Shown here: positions 33,284-41,787 of the stretch, one piece after another
Layout of the letters: every line of letters begins with the position of its first letter
Numbering within the stretch: position 1 is the stretch's first letter
NCBI GenBank assembly: GCA_016290995.1
Contig: JAEEVR010000010.1
Location: forward strand, 1-64,000
DNA length: 64,000 nt
From: Treponema sp.
GTDB taxonomy: Bacteria; Spirochaetota; Spirochaetia; Treponematales; Treponemataceae
Direction of reading: 5' to 3'
Notes under the pieces: model-generated
Database searches by the model: none
Told to the model about the DNA's origin: nothing
The model's input: the letters and a program-made list of their open reading frames with translations, nothing else
Position numbers and translations under genes: made by a program

Positions 33284-34966
33284 ATGGATTTGTTTTTTGG
33301 AGCGTCGGTTTCGCCCGGAATTGGGCGGGGCAACGCATTTGTAATTCCCGATCAAGCGCAGCGCGTCATTCCTCAAACGCCGATTACCGCGGAGCAAGTT
33401 GATTCCGAATGGCTCCGCTATGTCTACGCGCGCGATTCTGTGGCGGAGCAAATCAAAATTCAGCTTGAACAAATCCAGGGCAACAAGGAAATTTTCGAGA
33501 CCTATTCGTTGATGCTGGCCGACCCGGTCTTTAACAAGGAAGTGGGCGACTGCATCGCCCAGCGTCTTTTTAACGTCGAGTTCATCCTTGACTTTAAGAT
33601 GGAGGAATACGCCCAGCGCCTGCGCGACAGCGGAAACGATTACTTGGCCGACCGCGCGCAGGACATCATCGACATCTTTGGCCGCGTCCTCAACGAGCTT
33701 TTGAATATTCATCCCTTTGACATGGAGCAAGTTCCCGAAGGCGTCGTCTTGATCGCGCAGTCGCTTAACGCCAGCGACGCGATGGTCATTTCAAAAAAGC
33801 GTTTGTCGGGCTTGGCGCTTGTGGAAGGAGGCCTTTCCAGCCACGTGGCCATTTTGGCGCGCAGCTATGGCGTTCCCGCGGTATTCGCTCTTCCCAAAGA
33901 AATAAAGAAAATCCATAACAGCGAGCGCATAATCCTTGACGCGGATTCCGCCGAGCTTATCGTGGATCCCGACGCCGGAACGGTATTGGACTACCAAAAA
34001 AAAGTGGAGCAAATCGCCGAGCGCAAAAAGGCGCTTTTGCTTTTCCGTTCCAAGCCGGCCCAAACAAAAGACGGCGAGCGCTTTCATCTTTACGCCAACA
34101 TCGGAACGGTTCAAGAAGCCAAAATCGCTTTGGAAGAAGGAGCGGAAGGCATCGGACTTTTTAGAACGGAATTCCTTTTTATGAACGAATTGAATTCCGG
34201 CGAAGGAGGCGCGCGCTCGGTAAGCGAAGAGGCTCAGTTTGAAGCCTACAAAGAAGTTTTGCAAATTATGGGCGACCGGCCTGTCACAATCCGAACGCTT
34301 GACGCTGGCGGTGACAAGCTTTTAAAGATGGTTGACGCTCCAGCCGAAACGGAAAAAAATCCTTTGATGGGCTTGCGCGCGATTAGAATGAGTTTGCAAA
34401 CTCCGCAGCTTTTTAAGACGCAGCTTCGCGCGCTTTACCGCGCCAGCGTTTACGGAAACTTAAAGATTATGTTCCCGCTGATTACAAGCCAAGAACAAGT
34501 TGAGCAGGCCCGCGTCATCGCAAAGCAAGTCCGCGACGAGCTTTTGGAAGAAGGAATAAAAGTAAAGGACGTTCCGATTGGAATTATGATAGAGACCGCC
34601 GCCGCCGGAATCATCGCCGACTGTCTGGCCACTGTCTCTGATTTCTTTTCTATCGGAACCAACGACTTGACGCAATACACATTGGGCGTTGACCGCGAAA
34701 ACGTCAACGTGGCCGATTGCTACGACGAATCTCATTTGGCGGTAATGCGCTTGATAGAGAACACAATCAAGGCGGCGAGCGACGCAGGCATACCAGTTTC
34801 GGTTTGCGGCGAGATGGCAAGCCGCATCGATTCCGCCATGATGTTGGCTGGAATGGGAATCCGAAACCTTAGCATGGGTCCTTCGCAAATTTCTTTGGTG
34901 AAGGAAAAACTTTCTACAATTACCGTAAAAGAACTGGAAGCGATTTTAGATGGAAAACGAAGATAA
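33284..34966 (+). CDS. ptsI: Phosphoenolpyruvate-protein phosphotransferase (Enzyme I)
   Basis: Transfers phosphate from PEP to HPr at the head of the PTS, cytoplasmic. 560 residues, close to the usual 570. The start is fixed by the family N-terminus (GASVSPGIGRGNAFV). The phosphorylated histidine is His187 in GGLSSHVAILAR. The C-terminal PEP-binding TIM barrel carries GLFRTEFLFM, TIRTLDAGGDK, NPLMGLRAIR, PIGIMIETAAA, SIGTNDLTQYTL and the active-site Cys508 in VSVCGEMAS. No HPr or Enzyme II gene is nearby; as in other treponemes the PTS may serve regulation rather than sugar uptake (inference). der begins 17 bases before its stop codon. Confidence 0.96.
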   Translation: MDLFFGASVSPGIGRGNAFVIPDQAQRVIPQTPITAEQVDSEWLRYVYARDSVAEQIKIQLEQIQGNKEIFETYSLMLADPVFNKEVGDCIAQRLFNVEFILDFKMEEYAQRLRDSGNDYLADRAQDIIDIFGRVLNELLNIHPFDMEQVPEGVVLIAQSLNASDAMVISKKRLSGLALVEGGLSSHVAILARSYGVPAVFALPKEIKKIHNSERIILDADSAELIVDPDAGTVLDYQKKVEQIAERKKALLLFRSKPAQTKDGERFHLYANIGTVQEAKIALEEGAEGIGLFRTEFLFMNELNSGEGGARSVSEEAQFEAYKEVLQIMGDRPVTIRTLDAGGDKLLKMVDAPAETEKNPLMGLRAIRMSLQTPQLFKTQLRALYRASVYGNLKIMFPLITSQEQVEQARVIAKQVRDELLEEGIKVKDVPIGIMIETAAAGIIADCLATVSDFFSIGTNDLTQYTLGVDRENVNVADCYDESHLAVMRLIENTIKAASDAGIPVSVCGEMASRIDSAMMLAGMGIRNLSMGPSQISLVKEKLSTITVKELEAILDGKRR

Positions 34967-36386
34967 TATTTTGCAAGCCCAAGACGCGGCCGCCTCGACC
35001 GATTCCGGCTTTGATCCCGCAAAAACATATGTCAATTTGCCGCTAGTCGTTTTGGCCGGGCGACCCAACGTAGGAAAGTCAACGCTCTTCAACCGCTTTA
35101 TGAAAAAGCGAATCGCGATTGTAGACCCGACGCCCGGCGTTACCCGCGACCCGGTTGAGGCAACCGCCTTTATCGCCGGAAAACCCGTTCACCTTATGGA
35201 TACCGGCGGCTACAAGCTTACGCGCGACGTCGGCACGATGGAAGCGGTGATGGACGACTTGGTTGTAGAAAAGACGATTCAAATGATAAAAAAGGCCGAC
35301 TTGATTTTGCTATTGCTTGAGGCCGGCGAGATCACGCCAGAAGACGAAGAGTTTGTCCAGCAGCTGCGCCCTTATTGGAACAAGGTAATCGCCGCCGTCA
35401 ACAAGACCGAAGGCGGCCGAAACGAAAGCGACGCCTGGAACTACATGCAGTTTGGCTTTAACGAATTGCTTTTTATCAGCGCCGAGCACGGCGATAGAAT
35501 TCCTGAGCTTTCGGAAAAAATCGTAAGCCGCCTGGACTTTTCCAACGTAAAGGAAGGTCAGGAAGAAGAGCCGCCGATCCGTATCGCGATTTTGGGAAAG
35601 CCCAACACGGGAAAGTCCACGCTGTCCAACCGTTTGACGCACAGCGAGGCCTCTATCGTAAGCGACTACGCCGGAACCACGCGCGACGTTGTCGAAGGAA
35701 GTTTCCGCTACAACGGCCGCGACTGCCTTTTGCTTGACACGGCGGGAATCAGGCGCAAAAGCAAAGTAAAGGAAAACGTTGAATATTATTCGGTCAACCG
35801 CGCGATAAAAACTTTGGACGACTGCGACGTTGTCTTCTTGATGATCGACGCGCAAGAAGGCCTTGCCGAGCAAGACAAAAAAATCTGCGCGCTTGCCTAC
35901 GAGCGCGGCCGTCCGATAATTTTTGTCCTCAACAAATGGGACACGCAAGAAAAGGGAAGAACCGCCGCTCGCAAGGCCGAAGAAAACATCCGCATAATGT
36001 TTGGCCAAATGAACTGGGCTCCGATTGTCGAAACGTCCGCGCTCAACGGCGACGGAATGAAAAATCTTATGGACACCGCGCTTGAGCTTTACAGCCAAGT
36101 GACTCGCAAGGTGGAGACGGCCGCGCTCAACGCCGCGCTAAAGGATTGGCTTTTCAAATATCCGCCGCCGGCTTCAAAGACAATGCATTTTAAAATCCGC
36201 TACATGACGCAAACAAGCGTCAATCCCGTTAGCTTTGTGATATTCGCCACGCGGCCTGACACCGTTCCGCTTACTTATATTACGTTCCTAAAAAACAGAA
36301 TCCGCGAAGACTTGGGCTTTGACAAAATTCCCGTCCAGCTGGAACTTAAGGCCAGCCGACAAAAATGGGAAGACCGGGAGCGCTGA
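34950..36386 (+). CDS. der: Ribosome-assembly GTPase Der (EngA)
   Basis: Tandem-GTPase protein needed for 50S subunit maturation. 478 residues. The first G domain (from about residue 30) has GRPNVGKSTLFNRF, DTGG and NKTE. The second (from about 210) has GKPNTGKSTLSNRL, DTAGIRRKSKVKENVEYYS, NKWD and SAL. A C-terminal KH-like domain follows (about 385-478). The N-terminus has about 25 residues before the first G domain, slightly more than usual. It overlaps ptsI by 17 bases, and the next gene starts on the last base of its stop codon, so the four genes ptsI to the Rsm22-like gene are probably one unit. Confidence 0.97.
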   Translation: MENEDNILQAQDAAASTDSGFDPAKTYVNLPLVVLAGRPNVGKSTLFNRFMKKRIAIVDPTPGVTRDPVEATAFIAGKPVHLMDTGGYKLTRDVGTMEAVMDDLVVEKTIQMIKKADLILLLLEAGEITPEDEEFVQQLRPYWNKVIAAVNKTEGGRNESDAWNYMQFGFNELLFISAEHGDRIPELSEKIVSRLDFSNVKEGQEEEPPIRIAILGKPNTGKSTLSNRLTHSEASIVSDYAGTTRDVVEGSFRYNGRDCLLLDTAGIRRKSKVKENVEYYSVNRAIKTLDDCDVVFLMIDAQEGLAEQDKKICALAYERGRPIIFVLNKWDTQEKGRTAARKAEENIRIMFGQMNWAPIVETSALNGDGMKNLMDTALELYSQVTRKVETAALNAALKDWLFKYPPPASKTMHFKIRYMTQTSVNPVSFVIFATRPDTVPLTYITFLKNRIREDLGFDKIPVQLELKASRQKWEDRER

Positions 36387-36700
36387 TGTACACGATTGGC
36401 CAAGTGGAAGAGATTACCGGCGTAAAGCAGCACGTCTTGCGCTATTGGGAAGAAGTGATTCCAGGCTTTGCGCCAAAAAAAGATTTTGGCGGCCGCCGTC
36501 TCTACAGCCAAAAAGATATGGAAACCGTTTTGCGAATGAAGCATTTGATTTACCAAAAAAAATTCACGATCGAAGGCGCGCGCGACCAAATCATAAACGA
36601 GTCCGAGGCCTTTGAAAAATCCGCCGACTTGCTTGGCCAAATTAGAAGCGCCCGCCGCGAATTGACCGAAGCGTTTTTTGCGCTTAGAAAACTTAGATAG
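36386..36700 (+). CDS. MerR-like transcriptional regulator (short)
   Basis: 104 residues from ATG 36386, which overlaps the TGA of der (TGATG). The winged helix-turn-helix of MerR is clear: MYTIGQVEEITGVKQHVLRYWEEVIPGFAPKKDFGGRRLYSQKDMETVLRMKHLIY, about residues 1-60. A coiled helix follows (FEKSADLLGQIRSARRELTEAFFALRKL), with no room for a ligand-binding domain. An upstream ATG in frame at 36365 would add seven residues. Target genes cannot be told from the sequence; autoregulation of the der/Rsm22 unit is one possibility. Confidence 0.88.
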   Translation: MYTIGQVEEITGVKQHVLRYWEEVIPGFAPKKDFGGRRLYSQKDMETVLRMKHLIYQKKFTIEGARDQIINESEAFEKSADLLGQIRSARRELTEAFFALRKLR

Positions 36701-36709
36701 GGCGGAACT

Positions 36710-37942
36710 ATGGAAAAAAAATCCGGCGCCAAAATCATTCAAAGCCTTTTTGACCCAAAACAAATTCCCGACGACGCCAAAAAAATTTTGCAAGACTTTG
36801 ACCAAATCGCGCAAAGCTCTATGCCTGCAAACTCCAAGCAGCTTGTCGCGCTTCCAAAACAAATCCGCGAGCTTAGCCACCAAATGACCGACGACCGCGG
36901 TTCGCGCCGCTTGGGCTACATGAACGAAAAAACTTTTTTGGCTTCTTACGTCCGCTACTTTATGTGGTGGAACCTTGTGCGCCTTACGCGCCTTTTTTCC
37001 AACCTTGACTTTGATTTTTTGAGCGACGGCGACGTTTGCCTTGACATCGGAAGCGGCCCGCTGACATTGCCTTGCGCTCTTTGGTTAGCCCGCCCCGACT
37101 TGCGGTCAAAAAAACTTGTTTGGTATGTGATGGACATTTCGCAGCTTGCGCTTTCGTTGGGCGAGGAAATCTTTTTGTCCGTCGTGGCGGCGACCGGCGG
37201 CGAGCCTTGGAAAATCGTCCGCGTAAAAGGGCCGCTTGGAACTGCGGTAAAAGAAAAGGCTGCCTTTGTCAGTTGCGCCAATATGTTCAACGAGATTCTC
37301 CAAAAGCAAAGCGAGCCGCCGGATTTTTTGGCAAAGAAATATTCGCAGTCTCTTTTTAAGTATTTGGATTTTGGGGAACAAGCCTCGCCCGCGATTTTTT
37401 TGGCGGAGCCCGGAACGCCTGGGTCGGGGCGTTTTGTTTCACTGATGCGCGACGCCTTTATCAGGCGCGGTTTGTTTGCCGCGGCTCCTTGCCCTCATCA
37501 ACAAAACTGTCCAATGGACGGCCGCCGATTAGGAAAAGGCGGCGCCACAGGCAAGTGGTGCAACTTTGCTTTTGACACCGACGACGCTCCCAAAAAGCTT
37601 TTGGCTCTTTCCGCCAAAGCCGGCATCCCCAAAGAGCGCGCCGTAATTTCGTTTGTCTACGCCCGCGCCCAGTCGGACGCAACTGAGACTGCTGGCAAGC
37701 CCAAGACTTGCGGCGGCCTTTTGCGCATCGCCTCCGACATAATACGCGTGCCCGCCGCAGAGCCCGGCCAAAAGCCGCGGATCGGCCACTACGCTTGCTC
37801 CGAGCAGGGCTTGGTCCTGGCGCTTTCAAAAGGCGGCCATCGCGTTTACTCCGGCGACTTGGTTGAGATTGAAAATGCCGGCAAGCCCAAGAGCGGGGCC
37901 GCGCGCGACGCCAAGACCGGCGCGTTGATTGTAGAGATTTAG
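36710..37942 (+). CDS. Rsm22/METTL17-like ribosome-associated protein with four-cysteine cluster
   Basis: 410 residues. Residues about 95-250 form a Rossmann methyltransferase fold (DVCLDIGSGPLTLPCALWLARPDL with the SAM-binding glycines, VWYVMDISQLAL, FVSCANMFNEIL). The C-terminal part has the Rsm22-family cysteines: Cys261 and Cys267 (CPHQQNCP), Cys284 (KWCNF) and Cys334 (KTCGG). In mitochondrial METTL17/Rsm22 the equivalent cysteines bind a 4Fe-4S cluster, and the protein acts in small-subunit assembly. The context next to der supports a ribosome-biogenesis role. Methyl transfer itself is unproven for this family. Its stop overlaps the convergent diguanylate cyclase gene by four bases. Confidence 0.85.
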   Translation: MEKKSGAKIIQSLFDPKQIPDDAKKILQDFDQIAQSSMPANSKQLVALPKQIRELSHQMTDDRGSRRLGYMNEKTFLASYVRYFMWWNLVRLTRLFSNLDFDFLSDGDVCLDIGSGPLTLPCALWLARPDLRSKKLVWYVMDISQLALSLGEEIFLSVVAATGGEPWKIVRVKGPLGTAVKEKAAFVSCANMFNEILQKQSEPPDFLAKKYSQSLFKYLDFGEQASPAIFLAEPGTPGSGRFVSLMRDAFIRRGLFAAAPCPHQQNCPMDGRRLGKGGATGKWCNFAFDTDDAPKKLLALSAKAGIPKERAVISFVYARAQSDATETAGKPKTCGGLLRIASDIIRVPAAEPGQKPRIGHYACSEQGLVLALSKGGHRVYSGDLVEIENAGKPKSGAARDAKTGALIVEI

Positions 37943-39291
37943 CGCGCGAACTTGAAGCCGTTTCGGCCTGAGCGCTTTATTTCGTAGAGGGCCGCGTCGG
38001 CCTTTTCGATTAACTCTTCGTTCCAGCCGCTTTTGCTGATGGCGATTCCGCAGCTAAGAGTTGTCAAAGGAATTTCTTTTTGGCTTTTTTCGTCCAACTT
38101 TCTAAAGAGCGTCGTCATCTTTGAGGCGATCAAGAGTTTTGTCTTTTCTTCGTCTTCGTCGCATTTAGAAAGAACGACTGCAAATTCGTCTCCGCCTATG
38201 CGGGCTGCGTAGTCCGTCGAGCGGAAGGTCGAACTTATGATTTGCGCCACTGCCTTTAGCGTTTGGTCGCCGACAGAGTGTCCGTGCTCGTCGTTTATTT
38301 CCTTGAACTTGTCGATGTCAAGCATGATGTAGGCCACGCTTTCCTTTGATTCCTTAAGCGACTTTAAGATCACCTTGAAGGCCCGTCTGTTTATGAGACC
38401 GGTCAGTTCGTCGTGCTCAGCCCTTTGGCGCAAAAGGTTTTCTTTCTCCATTGCCATGTCGAACATGTCGTTGTAAGTTTCTCGTAAAAGTTCCAGCTCT
38501 TTTGTTCGCGCGGCCTTTAGCTTTTGGCCGTTCTTGATGCTTTTGATGAAAGTGTAAAGCGAGTTGACCACAAATACTATTATGATAAGGAAGAAGGCCA
38601 GCGAAACAACTACGATCAGTATGATTCCGGCTATCGTGTTGTAAAATGAGGCCCTAAGGTTTTTGGCGTTGTATTCGTTTACGGCGCTGTTATGCTTGAA
38701 AATTTCTTCAACAGCGTTTGCCCTGTAGCTTGAGATTGTCTTCTTCATCGAAAAGTATTTGTCTGAAAACAAAATCAGCCAAGCGGTCGCCATTTTTGTC
38801 TTGAAGTCCATGGCCTTTTCTTCGGCCGAAAGCTCCACGTTTTCAATGGCGGCAGGAACGTTGTAAGAAGAATTTTTATCGTAGCCCTTTGCCACTACGA
38901 CAAGTTTCATCGCCTTGTATTCAAACTCTTCGAGGGCTTTGGACTCTTTTAGCGCCATTTCCAAAAATGCGGTGGAACGTTCGAGGGTTCCAGCGTTTTT
39001 AATTTCCTCAAGCGCCTTTTCGCGCCTCTTGTTTTCGTTCACTTCGAAAAAATAATGCTCAAGGTGGCTCCACTCGCCTGTGATTGCAAAAAGCCTGGAT
39101 TCGTCCGTCAAAAAGTCGGAAGCCTCCTGCAAGGTTACCGCGGACTGCGCCACCTTTTGAAATTGAAACGAGTTCTTTTCAAAATGCTGGAATTGCAAGG
39201 GAACCTTTATGGCGCTGGTAATTAAAACGGCGCTCATAGCAAGCATTACCGTGAGAAATATAAAACTGACTGTCCTAAGATGTATCTTCAT
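37939..39291 (-). CDS. Membrane diguanylate cyclase with periplasmic helical sensor
   Basis: 450 residues. Membrane segments lie at about 8-28 and about 214-240, enclosing a mostly helical periplasmic sensor (chemoreceptor-like four-helix bundle expected). A cytoplasmic coiled linker (about 250-290) precedes the GGDEF domain. The active site RIGGDEF has GGDEF at 366-370, and YIMLDIDKFKEINDEHGHSVGD supplies the metal ligand. RSTD lies exactly five residues before GGDEF, a product-inhibition I-site. It is thus an active, feedback-limited c-di-GMP synthase, the third c-di-GMP gene in the window. Confidence 0.94.
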   Translation of the reverse strand: MKIHLRTVSFIFLTVMLAMSAVLITSAIKVPLQFQHFEKNSFQFQKVAQSAVTLQEASDFLTDESRLFAITGEWSHLEHYFFEVNENKRREKALEEIKNAGTLERSTAFLEMALKESKALEEFEYKAMKLVVVAKGYDKNSSYNVPAAIENVELSAEEKAMDFKTKMATAWLILFSDKYFSMKKTISSYRANAVEEIFKHNSAVNEYNAKNLRASFYNTIAGIILIVVVSLAFFLIIIVFVVNSLYTFIKSIKNGQKLKAARTKELELLRETYNDMFDMAMEKENLLRQRAEHDELTGLINRRAFKVILKSLKESKESVAYIMLDIDKFKEINDEHGHSVGDQTLKAVAQIISSTFRSTDYAARIGGDEFAVVLSKCDEDEEKTKLLIASKMTTLFRKLDEKSQKEIPLTTLSCGIAISKSGWNEELIEKADAALYEIKRSGRNGFKFAR

Positions 39292-39312
39292 TTCTTGGTT
39301 CGCCTTTCTTCT

Positions 39313-39341
39313 ATAATAACAAGAATCGCGATTTTGCGCAA
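39313..39341 (-). promoter_or_regulatory. Promoter of the membrane diguanylate cyclase gene
   Basis: Read leftward: -35 TTGCGC (39341-39336), 17-base spacer, -10 TATTAT (39318-39313). Leader of about 15 bases. Confidence 0.6.
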
Positions 39342-39354
39342 TGATAGCAAAAGT

Positions 39355-41025
39355 TTATTTGCTAAAGGCGGAAGTTGTGTCCAAGGAGATTAATTCGCCA
39401 GAAGCCTTTTTGTATTCCAAAATGGCGTTCATGTAGTTTATGAAAACCTGGCAGTACGACGAAACCGCCAAAAGGTATTTTTGGTCTTGGTCCAAAAGAT
39501 TGTTGACGGTAATCAAGCCCGCCCTAAACCTTTGCTGCTCGTTTTCGTAAAGGTTCTTTTGCAAGCTTAAAATTCTGTCCGCGTCGTCAACCTGGGCCTT
39601 GTATGCCGAAAGTTTTTGCGCCGCGTTCAGCAGTTGGAGCGAAAGCGCGTTCTTGGCCTTGTTGTATTCGGCGGCGCTGGAATTGTATTCCGCCTCGGCT
39701 TCTTCAAACGCGCCTTTTTTGGCGTGGTTTCCAAGCATTATGATGACGCCGGCGGAACCGTTCAAGTTAAGCCCCTTGACGTTCCAAAAGGGAGAAAGTA
39801 GGAATTCGCCGACATTGTTTGAATAGGTCGCGCCCGTCGTTCCCAGGCCCAGCTTGAAATTCGCGTCAGGCATTTTGTCGGTCTTCGCCATCTTCATTTT
39901 TAAAAGGCTGGATTCCATCTTTCGCTTTAACGCCTTTAGGTCCGGCCTGTTTTCCTCAAGGTAAGCGATCAATTCTTCGCTTATCTCTTTTGCTTCTGGC
40001 GGCGCCACTTGGGCAAAGTCGATCGTTTCAAAGGGGCTTTGCGGAATTCCCACCGAGTCAAAGTCCGGGACTCCGATCGATGTCATCAACTTGATTTTGG
40101 CCTGGTCAAAAGCCATTTTGGCCTCTTGCAGCCGCCTGCGGTTTTCAAGCTCGTTCACTTGCATCGCAAGCAAGTCGTTCCTAGAGCGCGCGCCGCTTTG
40201 AATCAAAACTTGCATGTTCGCCACGCGCTGCTCGCTCTTTTTTTGCAAGTCTTCCAAAAGCTCAACGTTTCTTTGCGCCATGTAATAATTCCAAAAGTCG
40301 TTGGAGGCCTTGATGATTGTTTGCGAGACTGAATCGACAAGCATGCTTTCCATCGCGTCAAGGTTTTCCTTCGCCGCCTTGATTTTCATCGCGGCCATGG
40401 AATTTTTGAACGACTTGAAAAGCGGAAGCGAAAGCTCCAAGCCAAGCTGGCCAATGTTGCGTCCGTTTTCTTCGCTGTATTTGGAATAATTGTCTGAGTC
40501 AAAGTTGGAGCCATAGCTGTACTTGGGAACGTCGCGCTGGCGTCGCAGGGTGTAAGAGACTTTTGCCTCTAGGCCAAAGCTGAACAATTTTTTGGCGAAT
40601 ATTGAGCCGGAAGTTTGATGGCGCAAAGTGTTGTCGGAATAAACGCCGTAATTTGTGTTTGGCGTCAGGAACGAATACGAATAAATGTAGTTGGTGTCCC
40701 TGTGGTCTACGGGATTTTGCTTCATTGAGTATTCCGCCTGCGCTCCAAGCTGAACGTCCAAAAGGCCGGTGGCTTGGTGGTATTGTCCGCGCGCGGCGGC
40801 CACCGCGTATCTTTGCTTTGACAAGTCAAAGTTGTTTTCTACCGCAAGAATGATCGCGTCGTTGAGGGTGAGGCGTTTTTCGTTTTGTTCAGGAACTTGC
40901 GGCTCTTCTTGGTTTTGAGCCTGCTCTTGCGCTTGCGTCTCTGTTTGGGCCTCTTCCTGGGCGGAGCAAATGCCTAGGGCAAAAAGGGCCGCGCAAAGGG
41001 CCGCCGCCTTTTTTAACTTAATCAT
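39355..41025 (-). CDS. TolC-family outer-membrane efflux protein
   Basis: 556 residues. The signal peptide ends around ICSA-Q (residues 1-22), followed by a Glu/Gln-rich linker (about 23-50). Two TolC repeats follow: LTLNDAIILAVENNFDLSKQRYAVAAARGQY, strands rich in Tyr/Ser, and long helices VANMQVLIQSGARSRNDLLAMQVNELENRRRLQEAKMAFDQAKIKLM; the second repeat ends QRFRAGLITVNNLLDQDQKYLLAVSSYCQVFINYMNAILEYKKASGEL. It would form a trimeric exit duct for an RND, MFS or ABC pump, or for type I secretion. No pump or adaptor gene is adjacent. The start follows a -10 box directly without a ribosome site. Confidence 0.92.
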   Translation of the reverse strand: MIKLKKAAALCAALFALGICSAQEEAQTETQAQEQAQNQEEPQVPEQNEKRLTLNDAIILAVENNFDLSKQRYAVAAARGQYHQATGLLDVQLGAQAEYSMKQNPVDHRDTNYIYSYSFLTPNTNYGVYSDNTLRHQTSGSIFAKKLFSFGLEAKVSYTLRRQRDVPKYSYGSNFDSDNYSKYSEENGRNIGQLGLELSLPLFKSFKNSMAAMKIKAAKENLDAMESMLVDSVSQTIIKASNDFWNYYMAQRNVELLEDLQKKSEQRVANMQVLIQSGARSRNDLLAMQVNELENRRRLQEAKMAFDQAKIKLMTSIGVPDFDSVGIPQSPFETIDFAQVAPPEAKEISEELIAYLEENRPDLKALKRKMESSLLKMKMAKTDKMPDANFKLGLGTTGATYSNNVGEFLLSPFWNVKGLNLNGSAGVIIMLGNHAKKGAFEEAEAEYNSSAAEYNKAKNALSLQLLNAAQKLSAYKAQVDDADRILSLQKNLYENEQQRFRAGLITVNNLLDQDQKYLLAVSSYCQVFINYMNAILEYKKASGELISLDTTSAFSK

Positions 41026-41030
41026 TTCTT

Positions 41031-41060
41031 ATTTTAACATATTTTTCGAAGGCAAAGCAA
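41031..41060 (-). promoter_or_regulatory. Promoter of the TolC-like gene
   Basis: Read leftward: -35 TTGCTT (41060-41055), 18-base spacer, extended -10 TGT-TAAAAT (hexamer 41036-41031). Only five bases separate the -10 box from ATG 41025 and there is no Shine-Dalgarno sequence, so the mRNA is likely leaderless. Confidence 0.6.
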
Positions 41061-41126
41061 GGATTTTTTAGCCTTTCTTGCGGGAGGAACGATAAAAAAA
41101 ACTCAAAAAAAATCCCTTGAATTCCC

Positions 41127-41153
41127 TTGACACATTTTTGAAATTTCTATAAA
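41127..41153 (+). promoter_or_regulatory. Promoter of the tRNA-Thr/rpmG/secE-nusG/rplKAJL/rpoBC unit
   Basis: -35 TTGACA (41127-41132) and TATAAA (41148-41153) with a short 15-base spacer; alternatively -10 TAAACT (41150-41155) with 17. tRNA-Thr begins at 41180. Confidence 0.6.
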
Positions 41154-41179
41154 CTCAATGAACTATCATTGCGATAATT

Positions 41180-41252
41180 GCCCTTGTAGCTCAGCCGGTA
41201 GAGCGCAGCCATGGTAAGGCTGAGGTCTGCGGTTCGATCCCGCACGGGGGCT
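41180..41252 (+). tRNA. tRNA-Thr (anticodon GGT)
   Basis: 73-base cloverleaf. The acceptor arm GCCCTTG pairs with CGGGGGC, and the D-arm AGCTC...GAGC is present. Anticodon loop ATGGTAA has anticodon GGT, and the T-arm is TGCGG-TTCGATC-CCGCA. The 3' CCA is not encoded. Confidence 0.95.
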
Positions 41253-41280
41253 CATCTAGTGATTTGTATAGGAGATATAT

Positions 41281-41457
41281 ATGGGTAGCAAAAAGAAAGG
41301 CGCGGTAGAAATCATCGCTTTGCAGTGTTCAGAATGCAAGCGCAAAAATTACACAACAACAAAGAACCGCAAGAACATCCAGGGCAAGTTGGAGCTTAAA
41401 AAGTATTGCCCCTTCGAGCGCAAGCACACCTTGCACAAAGAAACAAAGGTAAAATAA
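41281..41457 (+). CDS. rpmG: 50S ribosomal protein L33
   Basis: 58 residues, ATG after [38 protein letters not shown], then [18 protein letters not shown]. The first zinc pair CSEC is intact but the second pair is CPFE: the last Cys of the usual CPFC is Glu (codon GAG), so a normal four-Cys zinc site is not possible. It sits between two tRNA genes, an order common upstream of secE-nusG. Confidence 0.96.
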   Translation: MGSKKKGAVEIIALQCSECKRKNYTTTKNRKNIQGKLELKKYCPFERKHTLHKETKVK

Positions 41458-41461
41458 GGGC

Positions 41462-41480
41462 AAAGGCCTTTTAGGCCTTT
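41462..41480 (+). terminator. Short hairpin between rpmG and tRNA-Trp
   Basis: AAAGGCC-TTTTA-GGCCTTT, a 7-base perfect stem followed by CCTTGTTT. It is a weak terminator or a processing site; tRNA-Trp starts 14 bases later. Confidence 0.4.
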
Positions 41481-41494
41481 CCTTGTTTATATTT

Positions 41495-41567
41495 AGGGCG
41501 GTAGTTCAGTTGGTAGAGCACCGGTCTCCAAAACCGGCTGTCGCGGGTTCAAGTCCTGCCCGCCCTG
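41495..41567 (+). tRNA. tRNA-Trp (anticodon CCA)
   Basis: 73-base cloverleaf. Acceptor AGGGCGG/CCGCCCT with discriminator G. Anticodon stem CCGGT/ACCGG around CTCCAAA (anticodon CCA). T-arm GCGGG-TTCAAGT-CCTGC. The 3' CCA is not encoded. Confidence 0.95.
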
Positions 41568-41595
41568 AAATTTTTTGGATTTTATTGAGGAATAT

Positions 41596-41778
41596 ATGGC
41601 AAAAGTATCTAATTTCTTTAAAGATTGCGTCCACGAACTCAAGCTTGTAGTTTGGCCGACAAAAGATCAAGTTTGGTCAAGCGTTAGGGTAGTAGTTGTT
41701 TCTACCATTATTGTTTCAATTGTTCTTGGAGCGCTTGATTTAGGATTTACCGCGCTTTTCCGCCTCTTGATGAAGTAA
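41596..41778 (+). CDS. secE: Preprotein translocase subunit SecE
   Basis: 60 residues from ATG 41596 (GAGG five bases upstream). The short amphipathic helix FFKDCVHELKLVVWPTKDQVW is the SecE signature, followed by a single membrane segment (about residues 30-52). It stabilises SecY in the inner-membrane translocon. nusG follows nine bases later, the conserved secE-nusG pair. Confidence 0.95.
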   Translation: MAKVSNFFKDCVHELKLVVWPTKDQVWSSVRVVVVSTIIVSIVLGALDLGFTALFRLLMK

Positions 41779-41787
41779 GGACCAAAA

